Below are positions 9,251 through 22,206 of a stretch of DNA of 64,000 nucleotides, one piece after another. The notes below the pieces were generated by a model. It did not search any database and was not told the origin of the DNA. It saw nothing but the letters and a program-made list of their open reading frames with translations. The stretch comes from Lepisosteus oculatus (taxonomy: Eukaryota > Chordata > Actinopteri > Semionotiformes > Lepisosteidae): the NCBI RefSeq assembly GCF_040954835.1, contig NC_090718.1, positions 11,299,532 to 11,363,531 on the forward strand. The letters run 5' to 3'. The first letter of the stretch is position 1, and each line of letters starts with the position of its first letter. The position numbers and the translations under genes were made by a program.

Positions 9251-11797
9251 TCCTATTGGAAAGGGCCCCGTTTCTCAAAGCAGGTAAGGAAGGCCCAACC
9301 TGGAGAGCACCGAGCTGCCAACGGGACTCCCGAGTCCACAGCGTCTCGTCTCCCCAGGGCTCCGGCGGGAGGCCCACCTGTAGCCACAGCCACGGCGCCG
9401 CACACCAATAAATGTGGTTAATAGAAGTCGAAGGACGTGTGTTTTTCTTTTTTTTTTTTTTCTGCAATAAAACTGTTCTTTGAGTGCTAACTGCGAAAGC
9501 GTGTATAATTGGGGTGGGGGGTACAAACTACTGCAACAGGGGAGATTCTAAAACGTTAAGAACTGCCGCAGCTGTCCTAAATCTACTGCCCGTTTTGAAT
9601 TAATTTCTGTGTAACTTTCAGGGGTAGTTAAGACTTTTTCCTTTTGCTTTGCATTCTTCCCTTTTCGCCTTGGTTTCCTCTCTTTTCTAGTTCCTAGCCA
9701 CTATCCTTAAACTCATTTCCTTTCCTCTTGCGGGAGATAATGTTCGCTACCTCTTATAACCCCCTCCGTTAAGACGGGTCCTAGCGCCAGCAAGAATCAG
9801 ATCTCCGCAACTATAAATAAAGGGGAGAAGCGACGGTTTGTTTCAGTCCTTCTTTCTCTAAATGTAAGAACTGACTTACTATTTAAAAACAAAAAGAGGC
9901 AACATCCCACTTGTAACTGAAACAACGTTTCCATAGGTAAATAAGACGAATTTAAGGCGTTTTCCTAGATAATATTAAGGAAGTCGAGTAGTAAGTGTAA
10001 GGAGCGCCGAGAGTTTCTCCAGAACCAGATTTTATTCGCCGCAAACGAACGGCCGACCCGCGCGAAGAGACGGTTAGTTTCCTCGCTTATTTAAACCAAG
10101 CGCGCGAGCTGGGAACCGTTAATCTGTCCACCCTCTCCCTAGCGCAGGACAGCCCGAACTGGACTGGTTCAGCTTCACCACAGCGTGACTCGAACCTTCT
10201 CTCCGGTACCTGACTGGGTTAGAGAGGGGCCACCCTCGCTTGGCAAAGCTCCGTTGTTCCCATCACAGTGGCTCAAGTAACAAAAAGTGCTACTTTTAGT
10301 ACCTCATACCCCTGCTTAAGCCACACAATTTAAGTAGTGGTTAGCTGTTTACATTTATCTATTCTACATTTGAGCAGTCAGCTAAAATCACAGTGCATTT
10401 GACAGCACAGCACTCTCCAAAGCCCATGCATGAGCAGAAAGCAGGGGCCTACAGTATGTGTAAAATAGTCATGGAGCAGCAGTACAACACCTTTAATTGA
10501 ACCTGTTTCACAGCAGAGGTAACTTCCTACTTTCCAGCACTGAATCTCATTCCATATCTCATTAGGCAATAAATGTACAGAGACTAAACCACTCTTGTAA
10601 ACTGAAGAGATCTTAACAGTCTTAAAAAAAGACTTTCATGATCTTCATGTTTTACATCTATTATCGCCTAAAAAAATAAGGGAATGAGCTTTTGAAATAT
10701 TAAAGTAGAATCTATCTCTACAGTAAATCTCACCCTGAAAGCACAAATAAAATAACTTAAGGCAACTTGACCAGAAAGAGGTGGAAAATGAATCTGTCCC
10801 CTTCTCCTATTGTTATGTACACAAACAATAGAACTTGGAGTGAGGGAGCATTTGAAATTAAATCTATAAATAAATATTTCTGAAGGGGAAGTCATTAGCA
10901 AAACCATTCTTTATATAACCCCCTCCTTTTAACTAGAAACACAACACAAGGCATTTTGTTTAGTGAAAAAAGCTTTGCAGATTGTTCATTAAGGGTTAGT
11001 TTATTGCTTCGTGTCCAGACCTGTGTATTTTTAAAAACAAAATGTATATCTACTGATACAATGTTCACTACATACATTGTATCTACATACTGATACATGT
11101 TCACCTGCTCCCTAACACTTGTATCTTTTTCACTTCAACAGTTATTCAGGATGTTATGTTTAGGAATGTTCTGTTAAGTGTCCGAAAAGGCTATTCCCTG
11201 CATCAGTGGCTCTTACCCACATGACCCAGTGCTGCTCAAGACCACCTTATCCTCTGGGCTGAAGGCCTGGGGTTGATGCAGAAGCATGTGTTGACTGTCC
11301 AGATGGTCTTCACGATCCTCCCAGCTCAGGGGCTGAGACTGAAGGCCTCTCAACACTGTTGAGAATTGAGAAATCACATTATTTTTCCCATCAATAAAAC
11401 TTCAACATTTTTCACTACACAACCTGGCTGCTTACACGGGATACTGCTAACGAGTATCATTTAAATCAGTTTGATGTCCCAGAAATTAAGGCAGAAACCA
11501 AACTTGAAATCTGATTCACAGCAATCACCGGTTCTTTTTCAAGAGACTTTGTAAAAGAGTGCAAAGCCCTGACTACAGTGATCAGTGTAGGATCTTGAAT
11601 GTGATCTTTGTTCTTGTAAAAGATGGCATCAGGTAAATGTAAAGAGACACTAGAAATTCATACGTATTGTATGTGTTTGGTTTTAAAACCAGAGGCAAAG
11701 TCTGAAATAAATCAAATACTATTAGTTATAAATTACACCATGTTTCAAAACTAATTAAAAAAACTCCTGTGTGAAGACACTGGTGAGATAAGTTTTA
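9251..11797. other. Intergenic, no recognised gene
   Basis: A T-rich run (9442-9462) sits just downstream of an AATAAA. The interval 9990-10250 is GC-richer, with GCGCGC tracts, but has no convincing ORF or splice context. The remainder is AT-rich with only short, unsupported ORFs. Confidence 0.35.
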
Positions 11798-13012
11798 CAG
11801 TGGCTATCACAAGTATTCACCTCCCCTGACCTTTTCTACATTTTATTGTCTTACCATATGGAATCATAATATATTTAATTCAGGTTAAATATACTTACCT
11901 ACATGTGAGTAGTACAGGTCTCAATAAAAACTACATCATGGAGGTAAAGGAACAAAGCAAATCTGGGATGAGGTTATTGAAAAGCAATCAGAGGAAGAGT
12001 ACAAGAACATTTCCAAAGCATTGAATATCCCCCTCAAAGGACAGTAAAGTCCATTATAAAGAAATAGAGAAAATATGGCACAGCTGTGAATCTGTGTAGA
12101 ACAGGGCATCCCCAAAAAGTGTCTAGTCAAAAAGGCACTAGTCAGGGAGACAACTCTAAACGAATTCGAGTTTTCCATGGCTGAGGTGCGGCAAACTGTA
12201 CTAATATGACAATTGCCTGGGAGCTTCACAAATCTGGTCAACAAAAAGCCAATGTTGAACAAAACTACATCCAATCTCAACTACAGTTTTCCAGAAGGCA
12301 TGTGGGAGAATTTGAGACCAAATGCAAGAAGATTCTATGGTCTGATGAGGTCAAAACGGACTATGTTTGGTCCAAGCATAGCACCACACATCAGAGAGAA
12401 CCATCCCTACCGTGAATAACAGTGCTGGCAGGATCATGGTGCGGGGATACTTTGCTGCTTAAGAACCTGGAAGAACAAGGCAAAGTGCAGAGAATTCCTG
12501 GAGAAAACCTGCTGCAGTCCGCAAGAGACCTGGAACGTGCGAGAAGATTCATCTTCCAGCAGGACAATGACCCAGAAACATACAGCCAAAGTATTGGAGT
12601 GGCTTAAAAAAGTCAATGTCCAGGAGTGGCCGAAAATCACTCTTCGCCAATGGAGCCCATCCAACCTGAAGGAGCTTGAGCAATTCTGCAAAGAAGAATG
12701 GGCAAACATTAAAGTGTCCAGTTGTGCACAGCTAGTAGAGACCTATCCAAACCGACTCATGACTGGAATTGCCAATGGTGTCTCTACCAAATATTGACTC
12801 AAGAGAGGTGAATACTTGTGCAATTATTTCTTGCGGTTTTAGATTTCAAATTAATTTAGGATAATATGTATAATTTTGTTTTCACTTTGGCATTATAGGG
12901 TCAAATCAATGTGTCTAATAATGGCACAAACACCAACTTTAACACATGTTATAGTGTTACAATAAGGAATTATAATGTACTTAATTGCAAGGGGTGAAAT
13001 ACAGGGCCACTG
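11798..13012 (+). mobile_element. Decayed Tc1/mariner DNA transposon
   Basis: The ends are imperfect inverted repeats beginning CAGTGGCTATCACAAGTATT on the left and CAGTGGCCCTGTATTTCACC on the inverted right end, as in fish Tc1 elements. A TA precedes the left end (11796-11797); the matching right TA is mutated to CA. Inside, broken plus-strand frames still show transposase landmarks: an LWSDE block near 12336-12355 and FQQDND near 12554-12571, part of the DDE catalytic region. No intact transposase frame remains, so the copy is an inactive fossil. Its length of about 1.2 kb is at the short end for the family. Confidence 0.85.
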
Positions 13013-16000
13013 CATTTTATTAATTACACTTTTCGTTTAAGACCACTGTTAATCACTGAATATAATTGTTTACTACATTGTTTAAACAGCCTTGATATTC
13101 CAAATGCCTGCTCTTGTTTGTAACCATTATATTGTTCTTTGGTAGAGACACAGCAGTAATATAAGTTCTTTATTATGCCACCTATGGCTCCATTTTCAAA
13201 CAGTAATTGTAAAGGTGTGAATTATGCAAGGCAGAAAAAAAACCTTTCCCATTTCCTCTAAATCTTTTGTGCTGTTATGCAGCAGTTTAATCAACAGTAA
13301 ATTTAAAAAAAAAACCTTATATTATATTGGGACGGATAAACTTTTAATACTGCATGTCTTCAAACGCATCTGAGAAATGACACTGCAAACAAGCTCTGAC
13401 TGAATTTCACTGTGCTGGGAAGCAAGTAAAACAAAGATAAAAAAACAACCAATACTGAACAATTTTAAACACAATTTAAAACATCTTCCAAAAGACTGTG
13501 TATGAATATAATGCATACATTGTGTTCCCGCCACTGCAGATGTTAATGTCACACATTTCAAGATTACATTTTAATGTGTGCATTTTAAATAAATAAGATA
13601 ACTATTCCTCCTCCTGCTTTCCAACTGCACAGTAACCTAGACCCCACAAATCCACACCTTTGTGTCACCTCCTGCAGGCACAGCAAAGAGACCCACTCTG
13701 CTACAACAAGCAATACTGAAGGTGAGCTTCTAATCCAGTTTAATTCACAGTAATGGGGATTCTTCCAAAGTTTTGTTTTCTTACGTTTTTACATGGTACT
13801 GTTTCCTACATTATAGTACTTATGGATTTATTTCCAGTGTTTGTGAAAGGTGTTGATTCTACAGAAAAAAATACTTTGACCATTTCCAGTAACAGTTTAA
13901 TATAATACTGTACCTCGGACAATGGTAATTCAAACAATAAGTAAAATAAATATTTAAAATGCAATTTGTTATATTAGTAAAGACAAACCTGTAACTTTCT
14001 TCCAATGAACCTGAAAAATGACACTGCAAGCAGGCAGCAGTGGTGACACAGTGCTCCAGGCTGGGTGCTGGCTGTTTTCCGCTGTGCTGGGAATTGTACA
14101 GGTTTCAGTGCTCGCTGGGATCAGTGCTCTGATGTGTTTGAATCTAACCTATCAAACCCTGCTGCTGTGTCAGAGCCAGCCGGCAGAGGACATGAGTGAG
14201 GTGACTGCAATGTTGAAGCTGTGACAGAACCCTGTACTGTACAACACGGGGTGTGTCCTGGGAGAGCAGAGATAATCCTACCTGTATTTTGTACTCTTCC
14301 ACCAGCCGGCAGTCCTGACACTTTCCTCTGTCCAAGGGGCCCAAAGTACAGGATGTTTCCACAAGAGAGGAGATCTTCAAGTCTGAAAGCAAAAGACAAT
14401 GCACATATACTCAATTATACCACTGTGAAGAGACTTGTCATAAGAAATTGATCACGGTCACAGATATAGGGATTTATTTATCTCACCTAACGTGTTCTGC
14501 ATGAATCTGTGGCGAGGCCAGGCACAAAATTAATCTTCCCGGTAAGAGCTATCAGTTCGGCCCAGCTGGGTCCACACCACCCCAGTCATACCTAGCCAGT
14601 TGGGAAAACGCCATCAGACTATTTGAAGAAGAAGGCTGAGTTTGAGGCAGTGGAAGAGCAAACTCAAGAGAATAATCTAACAACAGATTTAAACTTGCTA
14701 TGTTCTGACCAAGTATCATTTACTCAAGTCTAAGTCAAATCTTTAAAAGAAGTAACACGATTGCAAACTCATCTCAAAAGGGTGTAACACATATAAAACA
14801 TTTATAAAGTATTTAATGAAACACTTGAAGAGGTTGTAATCCAGAAATGTTATAACTTATCAGCAATGGGATATCGAAATATATATATTATGACATGTTT
14901 TGCAGGAATTGTCTCTCGCCATTTTCTATACAGGCAGAATTATATACTTGTAGGAAAATGCAAACTATAAGCTTAAATACTCATGATCCAACAAATTGCT
15001 AGGTAAATCTTAGTTATGTAAGCTGTCAAATAAAACAATGAGAAATACTGTACTTCTCAGATGTAAGGGACATCCAGGACAAAGTGCCTTCAAAAACATA
15101 ATTCATATGCCTTTATGTGACATGTTTAAAAGCAAATTAGTACATTGTACATTGGAGAGAAGCAGAAAAAGGAGCTGCCAATGTACTAGAACCCAAAGGG
15201 AAGCCTGTCAACTACTAGCTCACCAACACCACTTACAGAAGCAACCATTAAAGTTGTTATAATGTGCTCTCCTCTGCAGGAGTCAAGGAATGCACACAGT
15301 GGAACCTCATAGTAAAGGAAAGTGTCAAAAGTATCCGTTTTGCAAGATGACGTACCTGACTAGACAATAAGTATAAATGTCCCAGAGTCTGTGATGTCAG
15401 TGAACCAATCTAAGAGGCAAGAAATGAGAAGGTACATCCTAAAACCATTCTGATCGCAGCTTCGGGTGACTGCGACGTGCACTGCCAGAGAAATTCAAAA
15501 GGAGACTGGAGAAGAAAAAAGTTTGATAAGAGTACACTTGCCAAGTGAGAATTAACATTAGAAAGGTAGAAGCTATATGGAAAGTCTCAGTCCTCCGCAG
15601 GCTGGACTAGTATTCAAAGACTCCCTTGAAAGCTGGAATGCCAGACAAGTGCATTCATGAGAACGCCGGAGATAAAATAAAGGTTTAACTGTTTTGTAAC
15701 AAATTTTCAAGCCGCACTGAATAAGAACAGTCGATTTTTCCTCCTGGAGTAAATGTGACCTTTTCAGAAGCCCTGAATTTCCAGCGCGCCGCTACATGAA
15801 CTCAAGGGAGACGCTGTTACTCTTAATTGCCGTCAGGTGATGTAGCCCACACAGAGCGGTAGTCACGTATACAGTCTCTATATACAGCTCTGGAGACGTC
15901 TGGTTACAGAGCTGATGTCTCGCTCCTGTTGGTCAAACCAGGGTACCAGTGAGTTGCCCAACAGACTTGACGAGGCTGTGGAAGCAGAGCGGTGTCAATT

Positions 16001-16400
16001 CCAAGTTTTGATGAAACACCACCACCAAAACACATTGCAGAGAGAAGGATAGTTTACAAATATGACCTGAACTATTATATATTTCAGCCAGACCAGCTGA
16101 AAATGTGTTTACATGCACAAGAGCCTCTCCTGTAAGTTTTAGCTGGCTGCTTTTAAATGTGTGAAGTTGCACCACATTACAGCGAACACGAACAGCGGGA
16201 CTACAGGTTAAAAAGCAAGGAGAAAAGTTTAAAATCCGTTTCTCACGATTCGGGGTCCAATTTAATACTTGCCTTCCTTTGGCACGGAAGAGGTTTGAAC
16301 ATGCCAAGCAGAATTTATGGGAAAATGATATTTACCAATTATTCGGCGAAACAACAATTTATGGCTCTGCTCACCAAGGTTGTTTATTAATATTAATTTT
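13013..16400. other. Intergenic, no recognised gene
   Basis: Mostly AT-rich. The stretch 14010-14450 is GC-richer and has short overlapping ORFs on both strands; 15770-16000 is another mildly GC-rich patch. None shows a domain I recognise. No tRNA, rRNA or CRISPR structure is visible. Confidence 0.35.
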
Positions 16401-16409
16401 AATAGGCTT

Positions 16410-16500
16410 TGATGTGACGTCATGATATCACGGACTCCCATTGGCTGGTGAGCTTTGTATTTATATAAGCTCCGCCCCCTCGTAATTGCTTCCGAAGGTT
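16410..16500 (+). promoter_or_regulatory. Compact promoter: CRE, CCAAT, TATA, GC box
   Basis: Within 70 bp lie a perfect cAMP-response element TGACGTCA (16415-16422), an inverted CCAAT box (ATTGG, 16440-16444), a TATA box TATATAAG (16462-16469) and a GC box TCCGCCCC (16471-16478). The order and spacing fit a plus-strand RNA polymerase II start near 16490-16500. This is the most canonical promoter in the left half. Confidence 0.6.
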
Positions 16501-16628
16501 CTCCAACAATGAAGACGTTTGGTTTTATTGATTTTCTCATATTTTTCCCTACTTTTGGATGTATTAGCTTGAAAACTGAGGTTGCCACCTTAACAGTGAC
16601 AAATATGGACGCTTTTAACTTTTTACGA
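16495..16628 (+). CDS. Candidate first coding exon, signal-like peptide
   Basis: Just downstream of the CRE/TATA promoter an ATG at 16509 opens 40 codons that end exactly at a donor (CGA|GTGAGT, exon end 16628). The first 20 residues (Met-Lys, then a run rich in Phe, Ile and Leu, then Gly-Cys) look like a secretory signal peptide. The frame remains open when joined to the exon-like block at 17488-17569. I do not recognise the protein. A second donor-like site and a YY1-type CAAGATGGCGGC (16689-16700) follow, so an overlapping non-coding transcript is also possible. Confidence 0.25.
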
Positions 16629-17487
16629 GTGAGTAAAAAGCTATATCTTACAGTTTTTCCTGCTCTGTCGTGCTTGCATGCCGATTTGCAAGATGGCGGC
16701 GGAAACACCCCTCAATTGCGTCTAAGTAGCTCTTTAACAGCGGTGAGCTACTTTGTATTTTAATTTGGCACACGAACGCTTTTTTGTTTTGGTTTTATAT
16801 GTTTTTTTAAATCAAACAGCAATTTTGCAAGCTAGTACTACTGGCTCAGCCGAGCCGAAGACACCGTTTTCAATAAAATAGATGGAATACGTTTAAAAAA
16901 CACCATGTTCGCTCTGTGCCGAATTAAAATAAAGTTCAATTATTGTGCATTATTTCAGGATTATTTGTACTTTGTGGGGGGAATTTATTCAAATAACTTT
17001 ACTCGATTCACCTCATTTAAAATGTTTTAGTAGGAATTAAGGCAGCAAATAAATAGGTCAGTTAACTTTACTACAAACGTTAATTTAAATAATACTATTT
17101 AATACCTAGTACTTTTCAGGGGTGGTCTCTAGTTTGCTTGATTTTACATACACCACCTTATGGATAATGCAACACAACACCCACGTATTAAATATGAAGC
17201 GGTCTTTAGCAATATTGACCACACCCTTCATGAATATGTAGATTTCCGACTCCCCCCACCCCTCCCCAACCCAAATATTTTATTTTAATGGATTTTGTTA
17301 ATAAATGTTACTAGGAGAATAGAAAAAAAAGCCGTTAGGATTTTTTATTAAGAGTTGTGGTGTACAAACCAAAGACTGTTGCAGTGCACAGCAAAGCGTA
17401 CAAACCAGAACTGGTCACGGGAGAAAAACAGCTTGTCGGGCAAAAAATCAGAATCGTTTCGTGATCGTTTCGTCTGTCCCATTGCAG

Positions 17488-17569
17488 GGGGGTTCAGCTT
17501 GGAGTGCGGTCTGTCCCGGCGGCAGGAGAGGAGACCGGGAGACCGGGAGTCCTGGAAAAATAAAGACAG
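17488..17569 (+). other. Exon-like block, Gly/Arg-rich if translated
   Basis: A polypyrimidine tract and CATTGCAG acceptor lead into 82 bp of GC-rich purine-rich sequence ending in a strong donor (GACAG|GTAAGA). Joined to the exon ending at 16628, it continues that frame for 27 codons without a stop (Gly/Arg-rich). No following exon was found, so a protein-coding role is unproven. Confidence 0.3.
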
Positions 17570-17854
17570 GTAAGAGCATCACACTGGGGAGACGGACAAG
17601 CGGTGGAGTCCCAGTAAATTACAGCGGAGAACATGGTGTAGGATTTCCAGACTGTTATAGAGAGGATTTTTTTAGTACAGGCGTAGTTCGCTCGGCAACT
17701 GAATTGTGAAGATCATAATCGCGCAGAACGAGGGGTTATAAACACATCATCAAGCATCCACGGACGCGAAAACTAAAGTGAAAACTAATAAATGTGCTTC
17801 TAACGGGAAAGCAAAACTCAAGTTTAACTTAATCCTCTGTTTGTTACTATTTAA

Positions 17855-18085
17855 ATAAAAAAATAAATAGTTATTTATTTATAGTAAAAAATGTTATTAT
17901 TTATAAAACTAAACTATTTATTTATAGTATATTTAAACTTTATTTATAGCATACTGTTTATTTACATTATAAAAGTTATTTATTTGTAGTAACTACTGTT
18001 ACTATTTAAATCAAAGTCAATGGTAATACACTTAAGATTTCATATTCTGCTGTTGGAGCAATATATACACACACACACATACATT
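17855..18085. repeat. AT-rich minisatellite and CA microsatellite
   Basis: Degenerate units of the form TATTTATTTATAGTA recur between about 17855 and 18010. A short (AC)n tract follows at 18067-18079. No coding or RNA signal is seen. Confidence 0.6.
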
Positions 18086-20640
18086 TTAACGATTCAAAAC
18101 TTAACAAGCGTCAGTGTATTTAATGATATCGAGCGCTGCAGGGCTGAACGCGACGTGGTATTCACCCGCTTCGTGGTGTGGAAGGATTGGCTCTGTGGTT
18201 TTTGATATGTTAATTCTATAAAGAATTAGGATGAAATAGTGTTGCACTAAACGACGCATAGCTCTACAATACGAAAGTGACACTTGTCCCAGTGCACTGT
18301 TGGGCTGCTGAGCCCTACATGACAAAGGTAATATTAAAACACTAATAAATGTTCCATACTAGTCATAAGGAAAAATGGTGCTTTATTTGTTTTATTCCCT
18401 TTGCAGGCATGAAACTTGTATTGAGATAAATAAGTATAAAGCACACTTTACTGTTATTCAAACATACTGTATTAGCATAAAATGCATATAACGCACATTA
18501 CAATAAAATGTTGCCTTTTTCAGTATCACAAATGCAAATTGCTTAACTGTAGTTTGAACTGTTCTAGTCCTCAGTAATCCGCTTAAGCACAAGTGTATTA
18601 ATTCCAAGGTAAATAATAGAATTTTATGTTTTTCAATTCAACAAGATAGATCCTAGCAACAACTTAGTTATCTATACATGTCAAATGAAAAACATGCATT
18701 TTCAGTTTGGTCCCATAATATCCATACACTTTGACAGGAGGTGTTTCATGAAGTCAATCAAATGAGTGATTAATTCATGAGAATTCTTTATGCTATTTAA
18801 AACAGGTTGTTGGAACCATGCGTTTCGAGACATTTGTTTTAAATAAATTTCTGTGTGAACTAGTTTATGGTTGCATATCCCATTGAAGCAAAAACGTCAT
18901 GAAGTTTATGATCCATTGAGCTTACCAAAGTTTGTTAAAAATGTAACTCTGCTTGACATTTGTCGATTTGAAATGTAAAATATTAAGCCCTGGCTGTATG
19001 TTTTTGGGTAACTATCAAGGTGCCTTTCGAGATGCCATCCAAAAAACATGTAAATATTTTTGTCTACAAATCATTTTGTCTGCCTATGTTAACTTTAACG
19101 TACCAATAATTCCAAGAACAATAAAAAGGAGGCAGCCAGTTCCAGAGGCGGCCATGAATGACCCGGCCATGATGTTACCTCCATCAGGCTTCAGTGCAAA
19201 GATGAGGTAGTAGAGTTTGGAGCAAAGGTTCATGGACAGAGATGACCAAGGTACACCATTACTTGGGTGATGGAAATGTGGAAAGGATGGAAATGCAGAT
19301 AGTCCAAGGAACACCACCTCATCTGTGAAACATGGCCTGGCATGAGGTTTTCTAACCTTAAGTTCTATGTGAGGGCAATGAACTTCATGCAGTTCTTGCC
19401 TTACATGTTAAGTATTTAGTTGCACATCCCTGTGTCTCAATACTCATATTTCTTTCAATTTCCTGGGTTGAATGCACAATGTAATTTTTCTGAGATTATC
19501 TAATGTATGCATGAAATTACCCAAAAGTAAAATGTAGGGTACATGGTATTAATTGGTATTAATCTCTTGATCACAAATACAGATTGCTTGATGATAAAGA
19601 GAATAGTTTAGACTTGGCTGGTACAGGACTTTTGCAGGACACTGTATAGTGCTCTGTTAGCCCCTTCTCTCAGGCCTGTTCATTTCCGGGCAAAAAAGGA
19701 AATCAACTTATGACAAAACTCATTTTTACATATAGCCTCCAGATGAGTTTTCTCAGTTGAACAATACACTCTGATAGGAGAGGTTTGATGGACAGGGCCA
19801 ATCAAAATAATGTATTTGTGCCATAATGTAAGAATTCTTTCTGCTGTTTATACCTTAAGAAAAATGATCGTGAGTCATGAGCGAAGGGTGATTAGCTAAA
19901 GAATTTGAGCACTTATGTTAATGTAGTTAGTGTCAAACAGCCTCAGCATGTTAAGGTAACCATTCTGAACAGATTGCTTTGGCTGTGGAGCATGCTTCAT
20001 AGATACAGTAGATTCTCTTTGTCCTTTCAGTATGGGGGTTAACATCCACTTGTTCCCTATTTTTACAAGGGGTGTGATTGTTTGTAAAAGAGCATGAATG
20101 GTTATTTGATGTCTCTATCTGCAGCCTCCCCAGTCCACTCCATCATAGTTAAATTAAAACCAGCTCCATTGAATTATTGTCAGAATTAATGGTAATTAAT
20201 GGCTCGGTTGCATTATATGACTGCAGTGGAGAGCACTGGAAAGTCAGCGTGAGTATCTTGGACTTAACAAGCTTTTGAAATGAGGTGTTGCCTTGCACAA
20301 TTTAAGAACACGTGGGACATATGAAGATTAATAAAGTGTCCCATTGAAACAGTGCGATATTTCGAACGGGCTGTTTGGAAGTTTGCGCGTTAAAAGCGGG
20401 GCACTGCCAATTCCGAGATCCGCACCCGTTTGGCGTTTCTTAATTGTTAGACAGGTGTTGAACATCTACCATTAGATTTGAATAAATTGCCGTTCATCAG
20501 TATTAGCTAAACGATAGCTCTTTAAAATAGCGAGTTTGCAAACACAGGAAAGTTCAGGAAGAAACAAGGTGTCAAAAGTGAGCCTATAGCTTTTGTGCTT
20601 GATAAATTAAAACTTGCAACTTACCCATTTTAGCTGTACA
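18086..20640. other. Intergenic with two related repeat-like blocks
   Basis: Segments at about 18715-18805 and 19755-19860 share ordered words (ATACACT.TGA.AGGAG, CAATCAAA, AGAATTCTTT.TGCT), suggesting two copies of one old repeat. Between them, a minus-strand ORF (19084-19317, 77 codons) ends in a hydrophobic segment but has no recognised family. Nothing else is supported. Confidence 0.35.
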
Positions 20641-20751
20641 ATATTCATTTACTCGGTTCAGTTAGAGGCTCCAGTCTCTGGGCTTTAAAAGGCGGCTGTA
20701 GGAAATTCCACGGCTTGGGGGACCGGAGCGGAGACCGACCCGTGTGCCGAG
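20640..20751 (+). promoter_or_regulatory. Promoter-like island and candidate first exon
   Basis: CTTTAAAAGGCGG resembles a weak TATA box followed by GC-rich, CpG-containing sequence that ends in a good donor (CCGAG|GTGAGT, exon end 20751). CpG density stands out from the AT-rich flanks. There is no ORF of note, so this is probably the start of a non-coding transcript. Confidence 0.3.
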
Positions 20752-21298
20752 GTGAGTCCGAGTCTCTTCTTCCTGGAGGCCAAGAGAGGTAAACGGAGTT
20801 TAAAGCCAGGTTTCTAACAGGGCTGCAAACCACTCTCACGGGAACGTCGGCATTTTATTGCTACGGTGAGAATAGGCTTGGACACGACATCCTAATTCTA
20901 ACCGACCCCTCTGTCCAAGTCTTGATTTTGGAGCGGTGTGGGACTGTGACGCTGCGGGACCGGAGCGGCTGGATTGCGTTTCTTCAGGACGGTGTGTATT
21001 TAGACTTGCCTGCTGCTCCGGTTTATTTTAACGAGGGGAAAACCTGCAATTTACCGCAGGAAACTGCAGCCAGGCTTGGTGCAACGCGATGAGAAAGTTT
21101 AAACTCTCGGTGTGACGAGAAATATTTAAAAACGAACCACTTTGCAATCGGACCCCGTGTTGCTCCTTTCCCACTGTTAGGATTCAAGATAGAGAGACTT
21201 TCATTTGCTTAGAATTGTTTTTCTCCAGAGAAGACTAAGAGGTTAATCGTCTTTTTTAAAAAAATGCTTAATGCTTTTTCTGTGCTTTGAATCTACAG

Positions 21299-21470
21299 CC
21301 GAGCAAGACGCTTCTTCTACCTGGAGAGCAGCGATATACCAACGGGACACCGGCCTCACCTCCTTTTTCCTCTTTCTGGGACCCCAGTCTGCACGGGCTT
21401 TTTTGGGGGGGTGGTCTGAACCGCCCCCATTTATAACCTGAATCCTGGCGAGCGAAAAGGAGGAAAAAAG
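21299..21470 (+). ncRNA. Exon-like block downstream of 20.7-kb island
   Basis: An acceptor (TCTACAG, exon start 21299) and a donor (AAAAAAG|GTATCT, exon end 21470) bound 172 bp of GC-richer sequence. No recognisable protein is encoded. It is the natural second exon for the unit beginning at the 20.7-kb island. Low confidence without RNA data. Confidence 0.25.
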
Positions 21471-21883
21471 GTATCTGAGAAATGTGAACCACGTGACACT
21501 TTATCAACGTACCAACGTTTCTGTAATTTCTTTTATAACCTCGTATGTTGTAATAAATGAGTGAATGTAAACCGTGATGCTTATTCCGGATTTGTGGTTT
21601 GTGTTTGTGGGGTTTTGGGGAGGGTGGGGTTAGAGGATTGTACCGCGCCACCCACCGGTCGCCAGTGAACGCTTGGAGGGTCTTGTCCTTCCCGACGCAA
21701 AGGCGTGGCTAGCTGTAAGGGGCGTGGTATTGCTTTACAAGGACCAATCGGAGGTATGATATAGAGAAGGTGTTCCAATGGGCGGGGTTGAGGATGATAT
21801 TGTCCATTCACAGTGTTCCAAGATGTAGCCGATCGCAGCCAATCAGGGAGGGACAGTTTATTTTAATTTAAAGAAAGCTTCTC

Positions 21884-21970
21884 AAGGGAACGGGACTCGA
21901 TCTTGGGGGTGGCGTTGCGGCTGAGGATTGCGGTCGGTTGCTAAATCGATTGAGCTACACGGTGTCTCAA
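21884..21970 (-). repeat. tRNA-like SINE head or tRNA relic
   Basis: On the minus strand, TAGCTCAATCGA resembles a polymerase III A box and GATCGAGTCCCG, about 50 bases on, a B box. The arms do not form a full cloverleaf that I can draw, so a tRNA-derived SINE head is more likely than a working tRNA. Confidence 0.4.
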
Positions 21971-22128
21971 GCCTGCCAGTGCTACGAGGTCATTGATATC
22001 AATTAATTTGATTTTGCATAGTTGGAGGGGGTAAAATTAAGTATTCTTCTTCCTATTTTTTTTCTCTATTATTTTTAAAAATGTGTTGGGATTTTTATTT
22101 TGGAATTGGATAAAAACTCTCCCTAAAT

Positions 22129-22206
22129 TGTGGAGACGACAAGTTTCGAACCTAGTCAGTCAGCATCCCCGAACAGACGCCCTACCAGACGAGCCACAGC
22201 AACTTG
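22129..22206 (-). repeat. tRNA-like SINE head
   Basis: On the minus strand, TGTGGCTCGTCTGGTAGGG (A-box-like) is followed about 40 bases later by GGTTCGAAACT (B-box-like). It lies only 160 bp from the similar relic at 21.9 kb and on the same strand. It is interpreted as a SINE head, not a functional tRNA gene. Confidence 0.45.

Noticed and set aside
12206-12797. Functional Tc1 transposase
   Set aside because: Only separate frames of 60-90 codons remain, with frameshifts and stops; the element is decayed.
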